From NCBI GenBank assembly GCA_011109175.1, contig RDEW01000003.1:1627546-1691545 (forward strand): DNA of 64,000 nt, written 5' to 3'. Each line of letters starts with the position of its first letter. The stretch's first letter is position 1. The position numbers and the translations under genes were made by a program. The notes beneath the pieces are model-generated. The model did no database searches and was not told where the DNA came from. It saw nothing but the letters and a program-made list of their open reading frames with translations. Shown piece by piece: positions 21,623-33,655 of the stretch. This DNA comes from Dicyema japonicum. Its lineage: Eukaryota > Dicyemida > Rhombozoa > Dicyemidae.

Positions 21623-24600
21623 TTAATTGGAAATATCTTCAGTTAGACTTTTTGTCTTTTCCAATAAGATGCTGGAACTGACGATATTTATTGATTTTGT
21701 CAGGTTGTCGATCCATCTAAAGTGATCACGTGGGTTACTCGGTTTTGATGGAAATTGAGGGAGTCTCAAACTCATAGAGATGGGCCTCGGGGATAGAAAC
21801 TGGAATGAAAAAGATTCTTGCATCTAAATTATATGGTAGACTCAACCTAGGGCATGACTGCGGGGGGTAAATATTGATTTGAGCTTCAAAATCTGGGTTA
21901 AATGCACTTTTGGTCCCACGGTGGGCTTGTGGCTGATAGTTTTGAGGACATAGCGGTTCTCGCATATTTGTAACAGCACCAGCATGTCATCAACAATAAT
22001 GCCAGAATCTCCACACATTTCTTATTCACGTGCCAAATCAGATTGCCTTCGTAAATAAGGTTCTTGTCATGAAAGAGATATTCTGGAATAAGAACACGAT
22101 TACTTTGTACTCGGAAAAGTTGGGATCCCCGGACTTTATATCCATTCTCTTAGAGACGTCGTCGATTCTTCTGCTGTTTTCGCACAAAGTTACGTTCTCG
22201 ACGACTGTGGAAAGAAAAGCAACTGAAACATCATAGGCCCGCTGAGCTAACTCCTTCTCTTCCTCTAGAATTGACTGACTTGTAGTACCCTCGGAATATT
22301 TTAGGATTTGCTTAATTAGGAGTGGATATTTTGTGATTCTCTGCATCTCCCCAACCATTAGGTCCAGAAACATTCGTTTTCCGCAAAGAGGGTCCTGTTC
22401 GGACTCCTAAGTTGATTAAAAAGCCGACCGAGATAATGGACATCAGCTTTTGGTCGTTTTTTATGATTACACGGTATCTATCAAGGGAAAACTTTTGGTC
22501 TCTGCAAAAGCACGAGGCAGCAAACATAAACTCCTCCTCCCCCAACTTCAAATTAGCATTACGACTACATTATCGATCAGCACGTGGCAAATTGACTGAT
22601 CCAAGTCGTCGCTGTACTTTTTAAGATCATTACAAAACTTTTCTGCTGTTATTTGGAAGAATACCATGGAATTGAGTGAGCTGAATCAGATTTGGGAAGA
22701 GGAGTTCGACCAGTCCAGCAAAGGATGACTTTTTGACCATTTTACTGCGGAAGAGGTAGTTTAGGATTTTGATATTTCGAACATGGCTCCGTTCTGTGTG
22801 GATAAACTCTACTTTAAATAATCAAGCCCAACCATTGGTGACCTCCATCAACTTCATCCTCTTTTCCGTCACGTTGGGTACTTTGACTCGGAAATCATCG
22901 GGAGTTCAGTCGGATATTCTATATCAGGGTCACTTTCCTTGTTAGAACATAGACTGACCAGATCTCGTGAGTGTAGGAGATCGACCTTTGTCTGTCGAGA
23001 ACTTTGTTTTGTCACAAGGTGTGGCGAAATCCACTTTTTTGTCAGAATTGGGAATTTCGGCTGCAAATAAGTAGGTTTTTACTGTTCTTCCTCGTAAATC
23101 CTATAGTTACATTTCTGGTCCGTTTTACACACGTGTTAAAGTCCACCGCAGTGACACATGTGGTGTGGAAAGTCATTTCACAGTCTAAGAGTCAGCCACG
23201 TGCCCACTTGAACAGGAGAAACCCTGAGGAGCAGGTCCTGCCAAAACTTTAGAGCAGAAAGAGCAGATTTTGTCCTTTTTGCAGTAAATCTCAGAGAGAC
23301 TGTGATTTTTAACCTAAATGGGGCAATGTGTTCTAGTTATCCAACCTTCCGAGGAATTTTGTTCTTGTATTCGAAGGGATACTTCAGAAGGGCTCGGTTG
23401 GAAGAGGAGGAGAATACTCCCACAGAGTTGTACCCAATTTGTTGGTAGGTAGTGAATATTACTGACTTTACTAGGGATATCTTAACCTCATCGTGGAGAG
23501 AACTTCATATTACTCGGGTATTAACCTTTCCAGGCGTTTGTAGAACTCATTTAGCATTTTGTGGATAAGCATGTCCATTTCAAGCCTCTTCATGTTGGGG
23601 TAAACTGCATCTGAGCCATACTGGTTGTTAGTCCCTACCAAATGATCCCAACCCCCACCGATAATGCAGCTCGTATAGTAAGACTCACACACCTCCTCCA
23701 GAAGAGGAGCCACCAGAGACTTCAAATCGCTGAATATCTCATGTGCTGAGACGTCCTTGTCGTTTATACTTTCCAGGATCTTCGTTGAGTTTAAATCCAC
23801 AATATCCAGCCTCAAATGCTAGGAAGTCAATACGATGTCTTACGGCTTGGCTTGGGTGCAGGAAAATTGAGTAAATTTCGTAGGCCCCAATTTGCCAGTT
23901 CCTCTGCTTTTTCTTCTCAAATACTTCAACGATGAGATAGAACAGCTATAATAATACAAATGAGGACCAAAGTGAACAAATGCTTAGTTTCACTTTGGCA
24001 ATACAACAAGAGGACGCAGAGATAAGCTGGATTGCCGAGGATAAAGGCAATCCCACGTGGGGTGGTAATCTAAGTCATTAAAATTTACGAGATACAAAAT
24101 AATTGGATTTATTTAACTTTTTAACTCCAATGTCACTCTAAAATATCACTGAATTTATAACCTTCAGATTTGAGAAGGACTCGAGACTGGCAGTGCGGTG
24201 GGGGATACCGGACATACTTAAGGACATCATTGAGTTGCACTATGGGAATACTGCCATAATATACATAGGAGGTCCCTCCTAATTGTTTGATGGCCAGCAA
24301 AGAGTTTGAGGAATCCTTAAATATTTAAAAACACAGCCACGTTTACGACTTTGTTTGACTTTACTTGTAAAAGCAGAAAGGGTCCGCAATCTAGGGTCAA
24401 AAGGGGAGTGAACCTTTCATGATATCGACAGTCCTCTCATAGGAGAGCTTGCTCACGTCAATTCCGTTAACCTGAATTTTAATACGGCAAAAAGTTACCT
24501 TTAAGATTGAATCTCCCTTTGAAATTGAACTAGTACTTGCAGGACTGTCTGAAATAAATATTAGTTCAACCAAAAATAATTTTTTTCACAAAGGGAGGAT

Positions 24601-24664
24601 TAGAGCCAGCAATGAAAAAGCCAATAGTCCCATTTTTATCCTTTTGAATGGCAATAAAACGCAT
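21623..24664 (-). CDS. RhoGEF with PDZ, RGS-like, C1, DH and PH domains (ARHGEF11/12, DRhoGEF2 type)
   Basis: A Rho guanine-nucleotide exchange factor linking heterotrimeric G12/13 signals to RhoA. Domains in order: a PDZ at the N-terminus (start 24664; VKKIIF ... GDSILKVNGIDVSKLSYERT), with introns of 22 and 27 nt; an RGS-like domain (about 23960-23500; AYEIYSIFLHPSQA, LDIVDLNSTKILESI); and a C1 zinc finger (23304-23110) with His-x12-Cys-x2-Cys and later CSSxxC, HTTC spacing. A DH domain follows (about 22900-22030; MVGEMQRITKYPLLIKQILKY is the conserved region, about 22373-22310), then a PH domain ending at 21623 (DDMLVLLQICENRYVLK; RWIDNLTKSINIV). The set and order match Drosophila DRhoGEF2 and vertebrate PDZ-RhoGEFs (vertebrates lack the C1). 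The frame breaks by one base near 21740-21775 in the PH domain. Not every exon was resolved. Confidence 0.85.
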
Positions 24665-24835
24665 TAAAAAGCTGACATTAATAATGCTAATCCAAACTAA
24701 TTTTGTATGTATGAATTTAATTAATTATGGATTTACATATTCCGGTTCACCGATTAAAAAACTAAATATTATTAAAATTTAAAAATAAAATTATTTTATA
24801 ACCTTAATTTAAATAGTACAAAGATAAACATTATT

Positions 24836-25519
24836 TCCACTTTCACTTCGGACCGTCGTTCCAAGGATGAACCGAGTATCTTTAATGGTCCCGCTCGGAT
24901 TCCAGTCACAAGGTCCCCCACTGTCCTTGGAGTCAAGTACGACAGTCTTCTCAATTTCAACTCCCACGCAGCAGACATGATTACCAGGGGCCTCCAGAAA
25001 GTTAACGTTATACGCGCTCTTGTTCGGAGGACCACGAGGAACATGGACTTTTCCGTTTCTACCCTCTACCAACAAACAATCGCGCCTGCCATTGAGTATG
25101 CCTCCGTTGCATGGAGATTCGCGCTATCGGAGTCTATGGTCCAAAGAATCAACTCGATACACCGGAAAACAATAAGTATGCTTTGCCCACGTAATGGATC
25201 AACAGTCGACACACTACTCATGGAAGCTAAGATCCGTAGTCGTGGCTCCAGATTTCTTCGCGTCTGTGAGGAAGATGGAAATCCGCTTCGCCTGATACTT
25301 TCTATGGCAAGAGAAAACCGATTGGATAAGAAATTCCCCTCCCCGATCGGATTCCTCTGCAAGACCGAGAGAAGGCTCAAAGTATTGGGGACGATGGAAG
25401 ATCACAGACGTCGAATGGCACAATTGAATTGCGAGGACTGGGATCACCTAACTGTTTGACTCTTTTGTCTTTCTTTCTCGGTGTTCCCGGGGTTATTAAA
25501 ATAAAAATAAATAAATAAA
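24836..25519 (+). mobile_element. LINE family B, 3' end
   Basis: 5'-truncated copy of the element at 37400-38757 and very similar to its 38080-38750 part. A long frame 24977-25459 encodes the reverse-transcriptase C-terminus (TIAPAIEYASVAWRFALS; FLRVCEEDGNPLRL; stop after EDWDHLTV). The 3' UTR CTTTCTTTCTCGGTGTTCCC GGGGTTATT is followed by AAAATAAAAATAAATAAATAA. This tail resembles the end of SINE1. A family A fragment follows directly. Confidence 0.85.
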
Positions 25520-25544
25520 CATTATTATCTTCCTCAAAACATGC

Positions 25545-26040
25545 CAAGTATGTCAAAGATCTTGGGTGTAACACTTGGTATGTACTTTTGTCATTACCAC
25601 ACGTAGAAAATATTCTTGTGAACTGTGAAAAGAAACTGAACGTACTAACAAGTTTATCGGGAATATGGAAGATTGGTACTCACTCGGTCTAATGCACGTG
25701 TACGGACAGTACAGCAAGCCATGTTTCTCCTATGCATGCGCCTCGTGGAGACCGTCTATATCTTGAAAAAATATGAAAAAAATCGATGAAATACAAAAGA
25801 GGACTTTCAGATCGTTGGATTTGTGGAGATTACCGAACCAGACCGACGCCTCTGGAGGCCCTTATGAGACTAGACTCCAGAATGCGGGAATGGTTGTCCA
25901 TAAATTCAATCAACCGTCCTGTACGATCATGCACGAACACGAGGGAGGAACATCGTACCAAGATGAGGTCCTTAAATGGACGTATCGGGATCACATGATT
26001 ACTAGTTTGTTTTACCTTGTCTTATGTTAAATAAATACTA
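25545..26040 (+). mobile_element. LINE family A, 3' end
   Basis: Matches 6548-7057: ILGVTLG, CEKKLNVLTSLSGIWKIGTH, PTPLEALMRLDSRMREW, RPVRSCTNTREEHRTKMRSL, ending GRIGIT at 25998. Its 3' end is ATGATTACTAGTTTGTTTT ... TTAAATAAATACTAAATAA. Frames change twice. Confidence 0.75.
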
Positions 26041-26599
26041 AATAATCATGTCACAAGAATGCGAAAATTCCACAATTTCGACTTGGTCGGAGCAAAGAGA
26101 ACAATTTCCTAAAGAAAACTTATCAGAACAACAGTGAACTATACATATTCAAATAGTTCTCCATTTATCCCATCTCTCCTAAACTTATTTATTGCCACAG
26201 AATCAACAAATTAAAGATAAAGAGAGTCCTCAGATAACTAACTGACCCCGTAATTTAGTTTATATTTTTTGGTCTATAATGGATGTATTATGCCGCGAGC
26301 ACAGTGTGAGCCTGAGCGCTGCACGCGACCAGGAAATGTCAAATTAATTTTTTTCAAGGTTAAGAATAATTATTTTGAAAAAAATCGCAATCTCCTTATC
26401 CCCCAACATTGAATAAATTGTTAGACACTTTTGCAACAATAGTAACTGGATTTACGTACGGATGTTCTAACCTTGTTAACATAAGAGAAGGATTTGTCCC
26501 ATAATCCTTTTAAATGCGAGTTTTTTAAGTAATTAAAAATATAATACAATGTCTCACTCTATGCAGTATACAGAAGACTAAAGTGAAGAATGAATTTGA

Positions 26600-27300
26600 G
26601 GGGAATTACGGAGTGTTTAGACTTATACTACTAGACTCCGAATGCAACCAGTACGGACTTGGTTTTGCTATACATCATGTCTTGATGGGAGAATTCACAG
26701 AGTGTGGAGGGTAAATGACAGAATAACAGTAGTCCAGATTAAGAGTGGGAGGACTGATAATTCCTTTATATCCATAATTAATGTTTACGCGCCCACAATG
26801 GCAGGGTTTCTACAAATTCCGATGAACTTGATCTGTCTTATATGTCACTAAAGGATACCATCTCTGATCTCAAAGGCTCGTTTATGACTTTTTTGTGTGG
26901 AGATTGGAATGCTAAAGTGGGACACTGTCCATGGAGAGAACCCTGAATGGGTAGACATGCCAGGGGGAGGAGGAATATGTCAGGAGGATCGCTCGTGCAA
27001 TTTTGTAACATGTTTGACTACTTCATTCATTTGTATTTGAATTCGACTACAATGTGAGGCATAATACGACGTGGACTGGACTCAGAAAGGACGGTAACGG
27101 TGACTATGTCCGGATATACAACCAGATTTATTATGTTATGTGTAAAAGATCTTTTCGTGCTTTACTAACTGACTCCTATGGAGGCACCATTACTTATAGT
27201 GATCATAAACTGCTGGTTGCACGTTTCAGAATGAAAAATATATCGGAACAGATGGAGCAAGAAAGAAGAGAGCTTATCTTGTTCGTTTTATTGTGATAAA
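26600..27300 (+). pseudogene. RTE-like LINE endonuclease fragment
   Basis: Plus-strand pieces of an APE-type endonuclease in the RTE style: VVQIKSGRTDNSFISIINVY APT (about 26730-26800), FLCGDWNAKVG (about 26890-26925), then decayed TTWTGLRKDG and SDHKLLVARFRM (about 27200-27235), the catalytic SDH. Stops separate the blocks. The layout differs from the 2A-bearing LINEs, so a separate lineage is likely. Confidence 0.65.
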
Positions 27301-27419
27301 ATTATGCTTATGTGAGAAGACGTGTGAAGATTACTGTATGGCAATTAAGAGCATAAATATGGAAAATCCCCCAGTGATGAGGGAGAAAATTTGCTTATGC
27401 CGACCAAATCCATCTTCCA

Positions 27420-27800
27420 ATATTACATTACAGGTTTCCGCTTCAGAAGAGAGGTGGAGAAGTAGGTCCACCCTTTTTATTTTCATCAAACGTCCTATCG
27501 TAGCGGACATCACTTCATTCTTCAGCAGAAGTTTTCATAATGTAATCTTCAAAAAAGGATTTGGTCAGGAGAAGGTAGGAGACCTTCTTGCTGAACGTAA
27601 CGTCTGATGACATCGGATCTGAAGGTCGTGGGTTCGAATCGGAAAGATGGAATTTTCAGCAAAGGTTAATTCTTGTCAAACATCCTACCCGTGAAACGAC
27701 GAGTCCTTCTGGCAGGATACAGTGATTGAAAGGGATCTACCTGCCCATTAAAAATTAATGCCAGTCAGCACAATTTTATTATTATTATTATTTTATAAGC
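27420..27800 (+). repeat. Retroelement 3' region ending in TTA repeats
   Basis: The first half matches 5165-5345. The second half has a tRNA B-box-like GGGTTCGAATCGG (about 27630), then CAGTGATTGAAAGGGATCTA CCTGCCCATTAAAAATTAATGCCAGTCAGCACAA before (TTA)n. The final 60 bases are repeated at 27855-27922, and a roughly 33-bp unit (AAATCATTAATTTCCGTTAA ...) is tandemly duplicated at 27928-27996. Confidence 0.55.
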
Positions 27801-28036
27801 AACTACATAGAATCATATAAACTATAATTCTATTCGTTCCGCGTCTGAACAATCAGGATACAGGATACAGTGATTGAAAGGGATCTACCTGCCCATTAAA
27901 AATTAATGCCAGTCAGCACAATACATTATTAAATCATTAATTTCCGTTAATTTTTTTATATTAAATCATTAATTTCCGTTAATTTTTTATATTAAAAAAT
28001 AAATTTAAATTATTACATTGTATTGTTTGTTATTGT

Positions 28037-28990
28037 TATGCCATACGCAAATCAACCTTTTGTTAACTTGCTTGAAGCAAGCGAAAATCATCTCAAATTC
28101 TCTATAAAGGATACAGATTTAAGGTAATTGACGAAATATTAATTCAAAGCGTGGCCAACGCTCTTCGTAGAGTCTGTCTCTCAGAGGTGCCTACTATTGC
28201 CATTGATTGGGTTCAGATAGAAGTCAACACGACCGTTCTCAATGACGAAATGATTGCCCATAGGGTAGGACTCATTCCAATTGAATCAGACGATATTGTT
28301 GACTGTATCAGACACTTTAGGGTATATCTATCGATTACTAATCTCAGGATTGCACGTGCTCTCATTTTTGTGACAAGTGTGCCATCGAATTTAGTCTTCA
28401 CGTGAAGGCCGCCAGCACGGGGAACACCAATGTTACCTCCAAGGATTTGATTTCCTCAAACGAAAACGTAAAAACTGTAAGTTGTGTGTCTCAAAAGATT
28501 TCTTCACGGGGAGAAGGGGATAGCTTGTACAAGAAACCAGAAGGTTAAGGTCTTGGCTTAGAGTAGACTTTGTGTTACTCGTAAAAATGAGGCCTGGACA
28601 GGAACTTAAGTTCAGAGCTTACGCAAGAAAGGGAATTGCCAAAGAGCATGCCAAGTGGGATGCTTGTGCCTCAGTTACCTTCGAATACGACCCAGACAAC
28701 ATACTGAGGCACACGACCTTTCCTAATCCTGCAGAATGGTCTCCTTTGACTTATTTGTAGGCCACGTAGCGAATTTAGTGAACTTGGGGAGAATGAAGGT
28801 AGGATTTTGTGTAATTGTAGTGGAGGGGAAGTATGATTATAGCAAGCACGCAGACAAGTTTTACTTTAATGTGGAGTCTTCAGGAGCTCTTAAGGCATCT
28901 AATATCGTGTTTAGTGCTATTTCTGCCCTTAAACAAAAGTTGAACAACATTGGGATGAATTTGAATACTCTACAGAAGCCTTCTGTTTGA
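28037..28990 (+). CDS. POLR2C: RNA polymerase II subunit RPB3
   Basis: Third-largest core subunit of nuclear RNA polymerase II; it pairs with RPB11 to nucleate assembly. The start is fixed by [13 protein letters not shown], the same first residues as in other animals. The alpha-like dimerisation region follows ([38 protein letters not shown]). The zinc-binding loop is [16 protein letters not shown] with all cysteines. Next is [24 protein letters not shown], then [11 protein letters not shown] and the C-terminal [19 protein letters not shown]. Six GT-AG introns give a continuous frame: 28124-28149 (26 nt), 28322-28347 (26), 28477-28497 (21), 28544-28563 (20), 28739-28760 (22) and 28799-28820 (22). 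No break remains, so it looks intact. It is the cleanest gene in the window and the best anchor for the intron rule. Confidence 0.95.
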
Positions 28991-29749
28991 GTTACTCTTG
29001 TATTTTATTTGAACGATCGAATCTTTTATTTTGAAACCATGCTTAGTGGTCGTTTATTAGTATCACAGACTCATATTAAAAGAATCCTATATCTGCATCC
29101 TCTGTGTTCTCTCCATGGGTATTTCTTCCGTGGTTGACGGAGGAATATTTCATGGAACAATGAAGACTATTCCTAGGAAGGCCCATGAAGATTCCACCAT
29201 CTGTGTTAAATGAGGACTAAAAGGCGTAGAAAGAAAACTAAAAATGGCCGACGATTTTTTAAGAGAACTTGCAAAAAAGAGGGGACATTTGATGAGACTG
29301 GTACAAATGGTGGCTTTTCTAAGATAACGGTAGAAACTATAATAAAATCGTTAATTATAAGAAGAGTCCCCATCAATTTGTCTTTTCTTTTAACCAGACT
29401 CAAACACCTTGAGGCTCTTTTCCTGAGTTGGGTTTACGTTTCCTCAATTCCTTTGCTAACACTCTAGATAACAAGCTTTTTACCGATCTGCTTAGTATCA
29501 ATTACCTAGTAAGAACATATCTAAAAAAGATCCAGTCTTTAGTTGTTGGGACTTTAAAGAAGTTTTACGCCACCGTGAAATAGCCTACCTTTTTGAGATC
29601 ATAGTCGCGAGAACATGCGCGCAGTTCATTTCAAATATTAGAGAGTGCGTGGATCCAACAATGAAAAATGAACTGAAATGAAAAGATCATTAGAGATGCC
29701 AGGATCACCTAATGGCGACACCATTAATTTAATGATGATTTCTTGGTCA

Positions 29750-29850
29750 TAATACTAATTTGATTTACAGCAGCGAGATTCGAACCAGAGGCCATCAGGC
29801 CTTTTGCCCGGCACTTGTTACACTGCAAGGTAGTCCTAAATAATTATTCT
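29750..29850 (-). mobile_element. tRNA-derived SINE head fragment
   Basis: The reverse complement reads GTAACAAGTGCCGGGCAAAA, then CTGGTTCGAATCTCGCTGCT, a degenerate tRNA-like A-region and a good B box. It continues with the same AATCTCGCTG as the SINEs at 36711 and 11590. Confidence 0.55.
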
Positions 29851-30034
29851 AAAAGCACATGGTCTCTCAAGAGGGAATAGCCGCAATAAAATTTTATCAT
29901 TTTACTTTTTTAAAGGTTACATGTCTTTATTTTTTATGAATGAATTTAGTTCGAGTTTAAGCGCTTCACTATTCTGAAGGTACAGTGCTTATTCATTATC
30001 TGACATCCACTTTAAGCGAGTTTATAAAGACAGT

Positions 30035-31860
30035 TTAACCCCTGCCCCAATAGAAAAGAGTCCCAAATAGAGTAAAATTATTTATCAATTTTTTTAAATT
30101 AAATAGCATGTTAAAATTAAAATAAATTCCAAAGACTACTGTTAAACCGAAAAAACTAAGTGATCCCGACGAATTGAATCATGGCTCTTATCTTTGCTCG
30201 GTGTTTATCCCTTGAACCTACACAAGTTCGCTGCGGGCGAACACTTCTTTCTTGGCATTGGTGTCCTTTTTTGTTTTTTTTCAATTAGTGTCTCCAAGGG
30301 CGTCGGTGATTTGATAATTTCCCTGATATACCATATTTATCGAATTTTATAATTCAAACAGTTAGAATAATGAAAATTAGACAATAATTAGGACAACAGA
30401 ATGGCGAAAGCGTTAACTCTGATAATCGCCATTTCGAGCATCTGCTTCAACCAGAGTCCCTCCCGTGGCTAACACCTTTTTGAGGTGAGTTTGCTTCCAA
30501 TGCTGTAGAGAAAGGTGTCCGTCTTTGCGTCCACAGTTCCAGTTGTCTCCACAGCAATGGGGGCGAAATGGTAATGGTCTCCGAGGGATTCATACTTATG
30601 GATCTTCTTGACCTCCGCCTAGTCGGCTGCGTCTCCAGGAGAGTGTGTCGCCGTCAGCAATCTGGCTCCTAAGAAGGTGTCCACACACGTTGCGTCCCAG
30701 ACGAATGATTTTCCGTGGGAGTATGGGAATAACGTCATTCCATCCGGCCTCTTCCCGTCGCCTCTGAGGGATTGAAAAATGATGTCATTGAGGGCTGCGT
30801 GGTGCAGGGCTAGACCAGCACTTCGTAGGCAAGAGAGTGGATATAAGCCTTTCGTATCAACGTCCCCGCCGCAACGGCATTTGTGTCTCTGGCATATGTC
30901 CAGTCCTAGGCACAGTGCCACCCCTATCCTCATGCTGTTTTCGTCAAGGAAGGTCTCCAGATGTGGGCACGGTAGGGCCTAGAGCCAGACTCCATTTCCA
31001 CGATGTGCGGCCGACTTAATGCTTGCTAGTCGGTGTTGGTTGGCGCTTTTCTTCGCAGCCTCCAGAGTGCTCATAGATGCGATTGAGTCCAAACTCTTCT
31101 GGCAAGCGAAGTTCGACGGGAATTCCAAGTCCAACTCACCCTACAACTTGCAAACTCTGCTGACCATTTTTATTAAAAATAAAAAAGCCATTTTATTTAT
31201 TAATTAAAAAAGTAGTCGCTAATTTTCCTCAATGTTGTATTTTTCCGTAATTTATTGGAGACGTTCAGTCTGAAATCATAATATAAGGTGCGTCTGGACA
31301 AGCATTAACAATGAATTTTTAAGATTATTCGTTATGTTTATTGCGTCTTCAAAAATATTTAAACTTGGTCAAAAACGTCTTCAATATTAAACTATATTTG
31401 GTCAAAAACTCGTCATACTCTTCGTAAATTTTTTAATTGAATCTTTGTCGCAGGAATTCTTTTCACCAGAAATTGCTTTAAAAGATAGTTCATGATGAAC
31501 CAGTCATCCAATTGAGCCTTTGAAATTTTTAAATTTATCTTTGCCGCGATAGTCCCGGGAATGTTTTAAATATCTGGAAACTGAAATTCCATTTTGCCTC
31601 AGGTTTCTGAAAACCTCAAAAACTAGACGACCGAGTTTTGATGAAAGATTCAAAAAATTTTTTGTTTCAAGGCTCAAGAAAGCTTTTTTGGCATGGTTTA
31701 AAAATAGCACGTTATAATTTTGAAAAATAAATAAAATTTTTATTTAACAAAAGTGCCCCAATGAGCGGAATCGATTATTTTTGTTTATTATTATTTTACT
31801 TGTCGGAAATTAAATAAACTATCATAAAATGAATTTTTATTGGGGCGCGGTTGTACTGTA
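30035..31860 (-). mobile_element. pogo/Tigger-like element carrying a nested retroelement fragment
   Basis: The left end CAGTTTAACCCCTGCCCCAAT (30035) and the right end, inverted, CAGTACAACCGCGCCCCAAT followed by TA (about 31837-31860) look like diverged TIRs of the family at 19430-20250. The minus strand from 31710 to 31400 encodes a decayed transposase N-terminus (YRGKDKFKNFKGSIG, a CENP-B-like helix-turn-helix). The segment 31165-31275 matches 20050-20130. The interior 30440-31140 is a separate retroelement piece. Confidence 0.5.
30440..31140 (-). pseudogene. C-terminal domain of a mollusc/cnidarian-type reverse-transcriptase ORF
   Basis: The minus strand reads LCLGLDICQRHKCRCGGDVD, GLYPLSCLRSAGLALHHAAL NDII, GDGKRPDGMTLFPYSHGK, FVWDATCVDTF, then after a stop KYESLGDHYHFAPIAVETTG. 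From memory this is the C-terminal region of repetitive reverse-transcriptase-type proteins that are abundant in molluscs and corals. A CxC...C motif is followed by an Asp...PDG...WDxT...ET layout that could be a nuclease fold; that last point is inference. Related fragments lie at 33656-33800 and 44985-45300. Confidence 0.6.
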
Positions 31861-32864
31861 ATAATATTTTTTAAGTTCTGGCATCCACCCAGAAGCATAC
31901 CTAGAGGGGGCTATAGGGAAGCACGCTGTAGGGGGCAGCAGATCCAAGCCATAGAGTTGACATTATTAAGCTATTCTCATTTTTCTCCATGTTTTTTCAT
32001 CATAGACAAGATCGACTGCTAGCGATCACCGTGTTCTATTGACAGCGCTGAAGACTTCGAGTTTTAATCGACAACAGGTGCGTGTTCATTGTGAATTCCC
32101 TTATCGATGCGAGGTCAGTGACGCTCTCCTTGTTGTGACGACGATGTCACGCTTGTGGCGATTGCGTGGGGACGTATTGTTCCTTGGTTACCGTTATGTT
32201 TATACTATTATTGTCGAACACGACGGTTGTTTTTCCTTGCTACAGTCTTGTGTTTTGATTTCTTGTGTGTATTGATTTCTCTAATTTGATCCGACAAATT
32301 AAGCGAATACAGCCCAGTGGAGCTCAAAATCACCGGAAGAAAAAACTCATAAAAGCAGAAATAAAAGGCCGTTTAGATATGTGGTGACGATCATACTGAC
32401 AATCATGAACCCGTGGCTGTCATCCAAGATAATTAATAATAAATTAAATAATGATACACCTCACTCTTACTTGATCTCATGACAACGTTTATAATCCATT
32501 TAGTCACGATTAAGTTATTTATAATGGGCATCATTATCGTAAACTCGCCAGCAGAAAGCTTTGCCACGCCCTTGCATCAACCTTAGCTACCAGGACAATG
32601 TCTTCTGGATCACTGCCTAGATGAAAACTCTACTGGAACTTGTCAGGATCACGGAATTAGTTAGCTTGGTATTGGAATAATTTCTTTTTATTCTGTTTTC
32701 GAATAAATTTTAAACAAATTGATGACGTTTGGTAGAGTAGCAATTAAAATACCACTAAAGCAAAGAAAACCGCATTTTTGCCATTCAGACAGCAATTGTC
32801 TATTGAATGATTGATGATTATGTCCCGGTAATATAAATATAAACGGCCCACGTGAAGAAAAATT

Positions 32865-33355
32865 ATGTTATGTAATTTTCGTGTTATTTTTCTTAGCAAA
32901 GACTGAACTTAAAGCCAGATCCATGAATGCAAAGTTGGAGAAAATTGAATTTGAGATGAGTCGACAGATTGAACGAAGCAGGAAAACCTCCGAAAAACAC
33001 CACAACAGTAGAATAACTTTCTGCCAGAACAAATTACACGAGTACAAAAAAACTGAAATGATAAGTTTGAGCTGACTTTAGACTTAGAAAACTTTCAAAG
33101 CTCCAAAATCGAGGACGACGATCAAAATCTCAAGGACGTAGCCAGTAACGACAGACAGTCGAACAAATACCACAAGCATATCAGGTTGCCGATTTTTTGA
33201 TCAAAAACAGTTCTTCATTGAAAACAAAAGAACCTCTATGGAGTGAAGTAGAACAGCACTTCAAAAGTCAGCGATTCAAGGCAATAAAAAAGCAGTCTAT
33301 TGATGAATTAGCTAAAGTAATAGAAAAAAGTAAAAATATTGATTTTAAAAATTAA
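32865..33355 (+). CDS. Small coiled-coil protein, unidentified
   Basis: A short gene of about 135-140 codons. The start at 32865 (MLS) precedes a 25-nt intron (GTAATTTT ... CTTAG). Then comes a highly charged helix (KTELKARSMNAKLEKIEFEM SRQIERSRKTSEKHH). A 23-nt intron follows, then an acidic stretch (SSKIEDDDQNLKDV), a 26-nt intron, and the C-terminal LWSEVEQHFKSQRFKAIKKQ SIDELAKVIEK ending at 33355. The coiled coil followed by a W..V....F....K..K block is loosely like the C-terminus of clathrin light chain, but the similarity is too weak to name it. All three introns fit the size class and leave one open frame, which argues for a real gene. Confidence 0.55.
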
Positions 33356-33409
33356 TAAAAGTTTTTGACTATTTTAATATATTTATTGACTGGTAATTGA
33401 GCTCATAAT

Positions 33410-33480
33410 AATCGCCGGGATAACGTGAGTAGTTAGTTTGGTGTTACCGTGGTCTTTGGAGTTTTAATTTTTGTATAGTA
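33410..33480 (+). pseudogene. LINE family A 3' terminal fragment
   Basis: Holds only the end of the element: ATCGCCGGGATAACGTGAGT, then AGTTAGTTTGGTGTTACCGT GGTCTTTGGAGTTTT, as at 6990-7045. Confidence 0.65.
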
Positions 33481-33655
33481 TGAGGACCTGATAACTCTTT
33501 GGGTTGGTGAGCTAAATGGTTGTCGAAAATGAAACCAGAAAGCACAAGGAATTAGTTTCCCTATTCAGTATTGATAATGACAAGTTAAGCCAATGAACCG
33601 TATGATTCATAAATCAGTGTCAAAGGTTAGGTTAATTGTTTTTAGTACATAACAA

